From Amorphophallus konjac (lineage: Eukaryota > Streptophyta > Magnoliopsida > Alismatales > Araceae), in contig CM040117.1 of assembly GCA_022559845.1 (NCBI GenBank), positions 82,782,559 to 82,846,558 on the forward strand: DNA of 64,000 bases. Direction: 5' to 3'. The notes beneath the pieces are model-generated. The model was not told the DNA's origin. It saw only the letters and a list, made by a program, of their open reading frames with translations, and did no database searches. Below are positions 32,240 through 41,640 of the stretch, piece by piece (the stretch's first letter is position 1; the number at the start of each line of letters is the position of its first letter). The translations under genes and the position numbers were made by a program.

Positions 32240-35200
32240 TCATCTCAGAACTCGAAAGGGTCCCGAACCCCGTGCCTTCAACTTGGAGGTAGGTCCCGAA
32301 AGGAGCCGCTCCGTCCTCACCATCACCGAGTCTCCCACTTGGAACTCACAGTGGCACCGATGAGCATCTGCCCGCCTTTTGTAAGCCTCATTGCTCTTTC
32401 CTATATGCTTGCGAGAATGCGTATGCCATGCACTATGATGCGATGTTGGTGTGAAAAGTATGGTGTGCAAAGGTGGACCTGGGCAGCCAAATGTAGACCG
32501 ATCACATTTTGATGCCATGAAGACTGTGACAGACTTAGGAGGGCCGGGACATCCATAGATGAACCTTTTATGCATGGGTGTGACAAATGTAGGGGGACCC
32601 AGACATCCATGTATGCTCCTCTCATGCTTAATACTCATGATGAATGAAGGTGGGCCAATACATCCAAACACAGTCCACTTATGCTTCCTACTTGACATGT
32701 AGGTGATGTGAATGAATGTATCCGATTTATGAATCATGCCAGGTGGTGTGGTAAGCCTAGACACATGCATGTTTATCCCAAAGGTGACTTCCATGTGCAT
32801 ATATGTGGGATGACCTTTGAACTTCCATGTGAATGGGTCGAAGGGATCTAAGAAGGTGGGCATTATGGAGAGGAGCTCTTCCTTGTCTCCTAGGCATATG
32901 TTGTTTATGGTGATGGTTCCCTTTGTGGGGCCTGAGTCTTGGAAGAGTTGGTCTTGGTCAAACATAGTTGGTTGGGGTAGAGAAAGGTGGGTTGTGGGTA
33001 AGGTGGGCGGGTCACATGGGTAACTAGGCTCCCATTGGAAGGGATCAAAGGGGTCATGGATTGGGCTTCCTAGAGGAAGGAACTCCATGCCCACAAGGTC
33101 CATACAAGGTGGGTCATCCTCTTCTAATGAAGTAATTTGGTCGAAGCTCTTGGGAGGTAGATCGACCATGAGGGAAGAGCTTGGCTTTCTACCCGAGATA
33201 AGAAGCTCCAATTTGAGGAGATGGTCGGGCTCATCGGGTGTGGGGAGGAATAATAGAAGGTCACTAGTGTAGCAACCAATGGTGCACATTGAGGTGATAG
33301 ACCCAACACATAAGTGTAGGAGGTCAAGGCTCCTAGGTTGTTCGGTCATGGGGGTCAACATGCTAGTCAACTCTAATTGCCATGCTAAGCCCTTGAGAAG
33401 GTCCCCTAGTGTCTCCACTTGATAAGATGATTGGATGGTGGTGCAATAGGAGTTGAAGGGCACTATGGGGAGGTGTCGCTCCAAGGAAGGGTAGGCCATG
33501 ATCGGGTGAGCTGGGCTCTCTTTTAACCATCTAGCCAAGGACCCACTTATGATGAGTTCACTCCCTACTAGAAGAGAGGGCATAGAGTGAAGATCGTGAT
33601 GCAAGGCTTTGTCCTCATCTTGGGCATGTGTTTCTTTCAAGGTGGGAGTTGGATCCGGGGTGTTCACCACTATGGGGCTGGGTGTCAGGATTATGGGTTC
33701 TTCTTCCAAGGAGGTGGGTAGGTACTTTGTGGGTGGGGTGATGATGATTGGCGCATGGTGCATCCGGGGTGGTGAACGAGGTCGGATTTGGGTTGGGGTT
33801 GGAAGTGGAAGTAGTGGTGGCCTAGGTTGGGGTAAGATTGAGGTTGGAAGAGGAAGGTGGGGTGGGTGTGGAGGCTTGATTTGATTGGTTTTTGGAGGTG
33901 TGTCCCTTTTAGGGGGCGATAGAGGGGTAGTGGTGGGGGCCAAGGGGATTTGTGGGGTAAGGGTTTGGTGATGGATTTTGGATTGGGGGGTGGTGGGTGA
34001 GGAGTACTTGGAAGCCCATAGGAAGTGGCCAAACAGATCAAGATGGGTTAAGGGGTGGGTGATGTGGAGGTGGGTTTCAATCCAAGTGGTCGCCCTAGGG
34101 TCCCTAGCACACATAGGGAAGTGGAAATCATGAACCCAGTGGGACTTATCGTAATGCTCCTTGCAAAGGGGCGAGGGGTAGGGAGAGATGTAGGAGGGCC
34201 AGGAGGTGGGTTGGTAATGAGGGGCTAGTGGGAAGGGAACATGTGGATCTAGGAGGACTTGGGTTGAGGGGAATGAGGCTTCTTCCCATCCTGGACCTTG
34301 AGCATTCCAAAGCATACACTCCCTAGTGTGGGCTGGGCACTCGTCTCCTAATGGGGTAAGCACCAAAGTGGATTCCTTAGGTTGATTGCCCTCTCCTTGT
34401 GGTAGGGGAGTGGTGTAAAACTCATCGGGAATTGAAATCCCTTTCCTTGTGGAAGGAGGGGATTTCCATTGAGTGGGGTCAAAAGGATCATAGAAATTGA
34501 AACTCTTATGGAGGGATTCCTCTATGTCCTTGGATAGGTTGGCCCAAGTAGGACGTTCCCCGATGCATGTTGAACCTTCATCGACAAGGGGCAACAAAAA
34601 GAGTGTGGACTCACTAGGAAGTGTGACCTTGAGGAGAGGAGAGCATTTTTTTGTGGGGCTCATTGGGTCAAGTTCCCTAGGGTTTGGCAGGAAGATTAGA
34701 AGCTCACTAGTGCATTGGCCTATAGTGCAATTAGATGTAATGGAGCCAATGGATGAGTAGGCAAAGGCAAGGTACTTGGGCTTAATGGGTTCCATGGCCA
34801 ACATGCTAGTCAACCCCATTTGATAACTCAAACTCCGAAGTAGGTCTTCAAGGGTTTCCACAAAGCAAAAGGATTGATATGATGTGTGACGAGAATGACA
34901 TGGCACTAGTTGAACTTGCTCTATGGGGAGGTTGCATGGGGTTGAAGGGTACAAGATGGGACCTTTCTTGAGCCAGGTAGCTAGGGGCTCCTCTATGGTT
35001 AGCTCACCAGTGGGTGGGATGAGTTGCTCATGTTGGGGTTCGGGTTGGTTTTGTGCAATGAAGATTTGAGGCTCATTTTCCACTTTAACTGATCGCTTTT
35101 GAATGGTTTGCTTAAACTTGGAGAGGGCTTGGTTATAAGAATTTGGGAAGTGGAACCTTTTCTTGTCTCCCGGGGATTGCAAGTGACACCCTTTTCCTTC

Positions 35201-35587
35201 GGGGTCTATGATTGCTTGTTGTTCTTCCATCCATTCTTTTCCCAAAATAATATGTGACCCAAGGGGCCGAATTTTGCACCATGCTCCACTACCCCACGTA
35301 ATGGATTCGGAGGGAATGCGGCTTACACAAGGTACGTAGAACTCTACGAAAACCCATTCCCCATGGATGACAATTTTCCCTTCTTGTGATAAGGAGTTCA
35401 CAAGAGTTTGGGAGACATAATTTCCCGATTGGTACTCATCAAGGAACACAGTGGTGATTTTGTTGTGGGGTACGACTACTTTGAAGCTAAAGGACATGGT
35501 GAACCGGTCACCGTGGGAATTGGGATTCATGGTGTTATTGGAAGAAGATGAATTGTCTTGATAATGAGTTCCACTACGAGTGGTCAT
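32240..35587 (-). CDS. Element F 1115-residue ORF with duplicated unknown domain
   Basis: One uninterrupted frame from ATG 35587 (MTTRSGTHYQ, a start common in chromoviral polyproteins), 108 bases after the 5' LTR. Residues about 30-135 resemble a dead retropepsin: VFLDEYQSGNYVSQTLV in the active-site position without D-S/T-G, then HIILGKEWMEEQQAIID. Residues 194-374 and 676-852 are two copies of a domain I do not recognise. They share WLK, VETL-DLL, LTSML, GSITS-CTIG-TS-LL-FLP and DPFDP-QW. DPFDPF recurs at 914-919. Residues 530-650 are proline-rich. Four G-C-x-G-P-P repeats span 972-1040. Residues 1055-1115 are an integrase tail (EAYKRRADAH, FQVGDSVMV). It ends at TGA, where the family has Arg. 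Confidence 0.75.
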   Translation of the reverse strand: MTTRSGTHYQDNSSSSNNTMNPNSHGDRFTMSFSFKVVVPHNKITTVFLDEYQSGNYVSQTLVNSLSQEGKIVIHGEWVFVEFYVPCVSRIPSESITWGSGAWCKIRPLGSHIILGKEWMEEQQAIIDPEGKGCHLQSPGDKKRFHFPNSYNQALSKFKQTIQKRSVKVENEPQIFIAQNQPEPQHEQLIPPTGELTIEEPLATWLKKGPILYPSTPCNLPIEQVQLVPCHSRHTSYQSFCFVETLEDLLRSLSYQMGLTSMLAMEPIKPKYLAFAYSSIGSITSNCTIGQCTSELLIFLPNPRELDPMSPTKKCSPLLKVTLPSESTLFLLPLVDEGSTCIGERPTWANLSKDIEESLHKSFNFYDPFDPTQWKSPPSTRKGISIPDEFYTTPLPQGEGNQPKESTLVLTPLGDECPAHTRECMLWNAQGPGWEEASFPSTQVLLDPHVPFPLAPHYQPTSWPSYISPYPSPLCKEHYDKSHWVHDFHFPMCARDPRATTWIETHLHITHPLTHLDLFGHFLWASKYSSPTTPQSKIHHQTLTPQIPLAPTTTPLSPPKRDTPPKTNQIKPPHPPHLPLPTSILPQPRPPLLPLPTPTQIRPRSPPRMHHAPIIITPPTKYLPTSLEEEPIILTPSPIVVNTPDPTPTLKETHAQDEDKALHHDLHSMPSLLVGSELIISGSLARWLKESPAHPIMAYPSLERHLPIVPFNSYCTTIQSSYQVETLGDLLKGLAWQLELTSMLTPMTEQPRSLDLLHLCVGSITSMCTIGCYTSDLLLFLPTPDEPDHLLKLELLISGRKPSSSLMVDLPPKSFDQITSLEEDDPPCMDLVGMEFLPLGSPIHDPFDPFQWEPSYPCDPPTLPTTHLSLPQPTMFDQDQLFQDSGPTKGTITINNICLGDKEELLSIMPTFLDPFDPFTWKFKGHPTYMHMEVTFGINMHVSRLTTPPGMIHKSDTFIHITYMSSRKHKWTVFGCIGPPSFIMSIKHERSIHGCLGPPTFVTPMHKRFIYGCPGPPKSVTVFMASKCDRSTFGCPGPPLHTILFTPTSHHSAWHTHSRKHIGKSNEAYKRRADAHRCHCEFQVGDSVMVRTERLLSGPTSKLKARGSGPFRVLR

Positions 35588-35695
35588 GCAAAGTTGGGTG
35601 GGCTATGCAAGGGTGTGCGAGTGCACCTAAGAAAAACTTAGTGTGACCCAAGACTAGACTTGTAAGGACAAGCCTATGACCGCTCTGATACCACT
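35588..35695 (-). other. Element F leader and primer binding site
   Basis: Between the ORF start and the 5' LTR. CGCTCTGATACCACT (35681-35695) on + gives GTGGTATCAGAGC on -, matching initiator-Met tRNA next to the LTR edge at 35696. Confidence 0.9.
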
Positions 35696-38058
35696 TGATG
35701 TGGCACAGCCCAAAGACCACTAAATATGATGAGATGACCCTAGGACTTAGACCCGCAAGCATACAAGCGCTCAATGATTCTCACAATGATGATTTTTGCC
35801 CACACGGCTCACACGTTCACCCGGTGGATCCGGGAGATGATGGTGAGTGTCCAAGGCGGGAACCAATTATCCTAATGGACTTAAAATGCTATGGCTGACC
35901 CCCAATGGGCCTAGGAGACCCAACTTTATGGGTGGCTGGCCTGCAAGACGGGGTGTTGGGTGGCACTCACTCACGGGCCGCGGTGGGCACGATATTGCCT
36001 AAAGTGAAGTCCGAGCACTCTCTTACCGTCCGATGGGCATTCAAGGCAATACTACATTTGCAGAAATGAAGCTACAAGGGTGTGATCAGAAGCTCACCTG
36101 ATCGGTGTGAAGACATCGATCCCGTTCGGAGACGAGGGCGCGCCGGGAGGCGAGGGTATACACCCGATCGCTGCGGCGATGGAGCTTGACCTGAAAATGC
36201 GAAGAGGTACAGCACTACACCCCGTGCAAGGGGGGGATCTTGGGGTGGGGGTTAATGTATTACAACCAAAAATTACATCCACGTAGGGAGGGGCCTTCAG
36301 CCGGCCAAGTGGGGAGGGGAATGAGCGAGATAGAGTCGACTTTCCGAGCTTTGCCGATTCTACCTAGCTTCTGTATTTCGGGACAGAGGATCGATGTCGA
36401 TGCTGCCAATAATTCCACCGAGCTCAGAATCTAACGAGACTTGCGCCAAAAGCTTCCTAACTGGAGAGGGGAAAGGTTTGAATTTTTGGGCGATGTTCCG
36501 ATCTGGGGGCTGGCTGCTCCGGTGACTGGAAGGTGGTTGCAGTTCTGGTCTCTGGCCGAACATGATCTGAAACAGCAGGTTGAAGAAGGTGCCACGACCG
36601 CTCCTGAGCTCCAAATCTGGCACCGCCAGACTCGTTGGAACCGTGGACGAGTCTACTTTGCAGCAAAATAAACAGGGAAGTCTTCTGATGTCAGAGATGA
36701 GCTGGGTGTCCAGAGGAGTGGACGGTTGTCGGTGCAGACTGTGAGGAGGCAGATCGGCGTGGTTGTGGTAGAAAATTGAGATCTCTGGTTGTCGGATTCC
36801 AAACGGGGTTCTGCCTTCTGTTCCTGGACTCTGACATGGGGAGAAATATCTTTGTAGAAGACTTTGAAGGCTGGTTCCTTCAAGGTTCATCGTGGGAGAG
36901 CCTGCTCTGTCGTTCTAGTTCCTGGCCTTAGAAGCCCTGCGCAGTCGAGGGAGAATGGTTGCCGCGGACAGCTCGGAGCTCGGATGCCGACAAAACCACC
37001 TCGCCTGGAAAGCTCTCTGGAAGACCTTTCCAGGGATGTAGGCCTTGACACCAGGAAGATCAGGGATCGGCCAAAGATGTTGTGACTTTCAGGACCCAAC
37101 TCTGCTGCCAACGAACTATTGATGTAGCCGCAATCTTATGGTGTCAAATGGTGTTGGGGTGGGGTAACTTAGCAAGGGGAGGGTGGCTGTGGGCTGTGGG
37201 ATATGGAGGAAGGTTGCTGGAGGGCTGAGGGGAGAAGGGGTGATGGCGAACCTGGCTGGAGCTGCTGGAGGTGGAGGTGGAGAGGTGGGTGTGCACAAGA
37301 GAGAGGGGGAGTGTGAATGGAGGGTGGGGGCGAACTTGGCTTGAGGGGGAGGGGTATGGGGCGGCCAAGGCAATGGAGGGAAGGTTCAAATTCGAAATTG
37401 GCCTTGGGAGGGGTGGGATTTGTGTGGGGAAGTGGGGGGATTGTGTTGGGAGGTGGAAGAGTTGCTTTGGGACAAGGAGGGGGTGTAAATGAGGGGCTAT
37501 GGGGAAGTGGAGGGCCTTAATGGAGGTGGGTGAGGTAGTGGAGGTGGTTGGGGGTTGGAGTAAGTGAGGGGGAAGGAGGAGAGAGAGAGAGGGTCGAACT
37601 CCCCTTGGGGAGAGAGAGAATGAGAGAGAGAGTGAGAGAGAGAGAGTAAAAGAGAGAGATCTTGAGAGGTGGAATGAAGTAGTTTTCAATATTTCATCAA
37701 AAGTTGTTACAATGAGAGGGAGGGGAGGCCTATTTATAGGCTCCATACTTTCATATGACCATAATGACCCTGACAAGCTAACTAATGACCAAAGTAGTCC
37801 AAGGGAGGGGTGTCCCTGGGCCTAGCCCACTAGTTGGGCCCAATAGCTTAACAAACCAACATAATGACACATGACTTTGGTAGATAACCTACTAACCTAG
37901 GTACATGACTCAAATAATAGGAAAATTACATGGTTTAGGACTCAAATAAAATATAAAAATTACATGACTAGACTCACAAACACATGATGAACATAATGGC
38001 ATAAGTCGACGACGATTCGAGCCTCAAAGAAGTGGAGGGGCAAGGGATGCCCCCATCA
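35696..38058 (-). mobile_element. Element F 5' LTR
   Basis: Near-identical partner of 29478-31837 with the same TGATG...CATCA ends. It has a TATA box (CCTATAAATAGG on -) at about 37727-37740 and a GA-rich microsatellite near 37580-37665. Small differences from the 3' LTR are mostly single bases plus a GA-run length change. Confidence 0.95.
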
Positions 38059-38063
38059 CGGTC
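38059..38063. repeat. Target-site duplication CGGTC, right
   Basis: Right copy of the element F target duplication, matching 29473-29477. Confidence 0.95.
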
Positions 38064-38667
38064 AAGTCTAGCCCAAATGCCATTGGCCCTCTGGCCATTG
38101 TACCAAGTGAATTTCCCACCAAGGAAGGCGGCATCCTCCAGCCCGGATGCTGAGACACAAGCTTGGAAATCAGTCATAGATAGAGAGAAAGCCCGCCTCC
38201 CCCCCATTTCTCCGACGGGTGTAAAATGCTGTTGAAGTCGCCGCCCACTAACCACAGCCTATCACAAGACGAGGAGAAATCCACAAGGTGGTACCATAGG
38301 ACACGTCTCACTGGAATGGAGCAGCTAGCATGAACAATAGATATATAGAAGGGCATGTCCAACACCAAACAGACAGAGAAAGTAACCTGCTGGTTTGGGC
38401 TGCTAACTAGTGCAGCATCAAGGGAGTCCCACTAGAAGACCCAGATCCGTCCCTTGGTGGTGTGATTGGCTATACACTTAGACATACAAAGCTTCCGATT
38501 GTACCTCTCCAGCAAAGATGAAGGGAGCTTCGGCTCAATAACAGCCATAAATCCGATGTCATGAGTCCGGATGAGAAATTTTAGCCGATTAACGGATTGA
38601 GCATTACCCAGGCCACGAATGTTCCATAGAATAGCTTTCATTGACACTGTGGGTTGCTGGTCCCAGC
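38064..38667 (-). pseudogene. LINE endonuclease domain (5' part of LINE)
   Basis: From the Met at 38643 it reads MKAILWNIRGLGNAQSVNRL, the start of an L1-type AP endonuclease. GGDFNSILHPSEKW follows, then after a one-base frameshift SMTDFQACVSASGLEDAAF, FTWYNGQRANG and WARLDR, which continues at 29477. A stop after RIWVF also breaks it. It would nick target DNA. The 16-bp target duplication begins at 38668, so this is the element's truncated 5' end. Confidence 0.9.
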
Positions 38668-38683
38668 TGATGATTCTGGAGAA
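38668..38683. repeat. LINE target-site duplication, right copy
   Basis: TGATGATTCTGGAGAA, identical to 25745-25760; Sirevirus A LTR sequence resumes after it. Confidence 0.9.
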
Positions 38684-38993
38684 TCATTGAGCATGAAACG
38701 ACCCTGATGATCCTTGTTTAAAGTCAAGAAACTGACTTGGACTTCAGTTCTGCTGGCCTTCAACGGTGAAATCATTGAACATGGCACCGTGTTCTTGTTG
38801 GGTTTAGTTGAAGCTACACTCCAGTCATACAGCATTCTGCTATGGCTGTTTGGATGACTTATGGAGCCATGGCTTGCATACAGATCTATGAGCACTGTGT
38901 CGATTGTGCTTGACATTTTACCGTTTGTTTTGTTCTTTCTTGTTTTAGTTCGGTTTATGTTCCTTACGTTGCAGTGCCCGGCACACTCAAGGT
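38684..38993 (+). mobile_element. Sirevirus A LTR, piece 2 of 3
   Basis: The 310 bp between the LINE and Sirevirus D continue the LTR begun at 24981. This follows from the two verified target duplications on either side (LINE 16 bp, Sirevirus D AAGGT). No gene. Confidence 0.7.
38989..38993. repeat. Target-site duplication AAGGT, left
   Basis: AAGGT before TGTTGGTCC matches 51365-51369 after the right LTR of Sirevirus D. Confidence 0.95.
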
Positions 38994-41624
38994 TGTTGGT
39001 CCTCGGGTAGGCGAGTAGACAAGAAGGCGGGGTTGAATTGTCCCCCACGAGTGATGGTAATTTTAAAACTTAACTAAGCGGAATTAACAAATTTGACGAG
39101 ATTGAATAAATTAATCTAAACAGAGTAAACAATCTCTCTCAATCTTCTCAAGCTCACACGTTCAAGCAAAGAGTTAAGCAATTAACCACATCACACAAGT
39201 AAATCTAGGCAATTAAAATTAGCTCAAGTAATTAGGATTCGCTCTTGCTCACCAATCACACATGCATAGATTTAAACCATAATTAAGCAAACCACAAAGC
39301 ACACCACATGGCTCAAGGATTTTTAAGGTGGTTCGGGACCACGACGGGCTCCCTACGTCCACCTCTTACCAAACCAGTAATGCTTCACTCGGGGATAAAT
39401 CCCCAACATGGAGGCGACGCTCCAAACACACGGGACGACGCCTGCATACACACACGGGGATAAATCCCCACGAGGATAACTCTCCTCACACTGTAGACAC
39501 AACAACACTGGGATGAACACCAAAGGCTCTAGATCATAAATCCAGCAGCAACACACACACACACGCTGCAATAAACGCATCACCGTAGACACGACCGTAC
39601 GCAGACGGTCACACACACACAATATCTCTTGTTCAGAAAATAAACACAAATATTCAAGATATGCTCAACCCAAGATATAGAACATGAAACACATCACAAA
39701 GAACAAATAGAAGATATAAAAATGATCCCCTTTTGTCTTCAATAGCCGAAAGACCATGTTCTTTGAGGCACAAGTCGGAGGGAAGACTGATGTAGTCGAT
39801 TTGAACGTCCTCTTGTTCCTCTCGTCGATCTGCTCCTTTTCTTCTTCTTTCACGAACCCCGGAGATGCCTTGATGGAGATCGAAACCCTTTCCGAAGCTC
39901 TTCTTTTCTCCTCCTTGGCCTTCTTCTCCTACAAGATAGAAAACATTAGCGTAAAAAGGGTTTCTCTTATCAAATTCGTAGGTCACAAGAGAGTATATAT
40001 AAGCGACATGAAAAGACCCATATACCCATGCAAAACCCTTACAAAATGACTCAAATATGTCTATCAATAACCTAGGGGCATTGGGGTAAAATTGCAGTCC
40101 AATCGGAGCCCATTTCGATGGGTTTCGGTGGCTTACGGAAAACCCATGTGGAGTGTAGAAACCAGATGGGTCAACCCATCTAGAAAGTGGGTCGTCCCAT
40201 CTCTGTCGAACAATCTATCTTGCCCAGACAGAGTTACAGGGGTCAACCCAGTTGAGCACTAGGTCGTCCCATCTAGCAGGCAGCCCCTGTTTGGGGTATT
40301 CTCATCCCAGTGGTCAACCCAGACAGTGGGGGAGTCGACCCATTCAAGCTTTGGACTTTGTAAAATGATTTTTAATGATGATCTAATGATATTAACATGC
40401 AACCCAATCAATTCAAACATTCATACATGAATTTATATGATGAAAAACAAGTTAAATCAAATGATTTGCATGACAATCAAGGATTATGAAAGGAACCATA
40501 AAGATGACACATGAAAGCAGAAACCAAGCCCAATATTCATTTGAGCATTCAACAACCATGTATCAAGGATTATGAGAACACATATCAAGCATATTCTACA
40601 AAGATTCACAAAAGCCCTTCCATTTACATTCTAGGCCACAAAGACCACAATAAGAATATGCATGAACATGTAAGTGAGTAAAGGCTAGCACAAGGAGTTT
40701 TATGTGAAAGGCTTAACCAAAACTCACTATCATGACTTTTGACACCTCTTGAAAAATATGCATGGGATGCATTCATGAACAATACAAAAGACCTATTGAA
40801 ACTTCATTCCATAAAGGCTATTCTCCACAATTTTCAAGATGCATATTACACACATCCACCGAACTAAGGATAGAAACGAAAAACCATGCATCCAAGCAAA
40901 ATCCATGAGGCTATCAGGCCATGCATCTATTTCATGAAAAAGCATAATTCAAACCAGTTTCAACCAAGAATTAAACTCATATTGAAGAAACATGAAACAT
41001 ATTCTCAAATCATCAAATCCTCAATTAAATATGTGATCATTTAGACATGCATATAAGCAATACATGTGAGCATCATAAAATTCAATTTCACCAAAATTCA
41101 CATGGGTTAGCTTAATCAACTTTCAAGCACACACTGAGCACATTTCCTTGTTTTACCAAAATGAAATGACCAAGAATCTATATAATGAGAGAGCATCATT
41201 CAAATCACATTCATCAAATTTCAAGTTAATAGGTTGAGTACTTTTCGAGCCTAAAAACCTCTTGAGGAAGAATGCATGAAAATACCCAACCAAGACTTTG
41301 AAAACATATTTGATGAAATGCATAAAACATGGAAGGAGTCAACGCAATGCGATGAGTGAGTCAACTCCCTTTTGGAAGAAGAGCTTCATTGATGCAGTAC
41401 TTTGACTTCCAAGCATGAACCATAGATTTTGATCATGCAAGTCAAGATAAACATAGCATGAGTTCTTTAAACAACAATCATGACTTTCAAGTGAGATCCT
41501 TGAAGTCATTCTTCAACTCATCAAAATAAGATGCAAACATGTTGCTCAATAAAATACACACACAAGCACAATCGTTTTGATATCATTAAAACCATACACC
41601 AAACATCAATTAGGGGATGTAACA
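38994..41624 (-). mobile_element. Sirevirus D 3' LTR (2631 bp)
   Basis: It has a - strand TATA box (CTTATATATACTC, 39991-40003). Six GGGTCGACCC-like palindromes, some decayed, lie at 40165-40350, upstream of the TATA in sense direction. A (CA)n stretch and several GGGGATAAATCCCC words lie at 39390-39620. Short open frames here are paralleled in the other LTR and show no domain. Confidence 0.9.
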
Positions 41625-41625
41625 A

Positions 41626-41640
41626 TCTCCCCCTTTTTGA
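41626..41640 (-). other. Sirevirus D polypurine tract
   Basis: TCTCCCCCTTTTTGA on +, so TCAAAAAGGGGGAGA on -, next to the 3' LTR start TGTTACATCC. A second purine motif (ACAAAAAAGGGGAGAATG on -) lies at 41811-41828. Confidence 0.85.

Larger units (their letters stand above)
29478..38058 (-). mobile_element. Complete non-autonomous Gypsy-like LTR element F (8581 bp)
   Basis: It has two LTRs of 2360 and 2363 bp that look about 97-98% alike by eye, perfect TGATG/CATCA ends and a 5-bp target duplication CGGTC. The primer site lies beside the right LTR, so the sense strand is -. The 3.86-kb interior is nearly all one long ORF. RT, RNase H and the integrase core are absent, so movement would need another element's enzymes. 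A chromodomain-like tail and an integrase C-terminus tie it to chromoviral Ty3/Gypsy elements. It sits in the LINE. Confidence 0.9.

Noticed and set aside
38638..39048. 136-codon - strand frame overlapping the LINE ORF2 start, possibly LINE ORF1
   Set aside because: The LINE ends at 38667, where the 16-bp target duplication begins. Most of the frame lies in Sirevirus A and D LTR sequence, so the stop/start overlap is chance.
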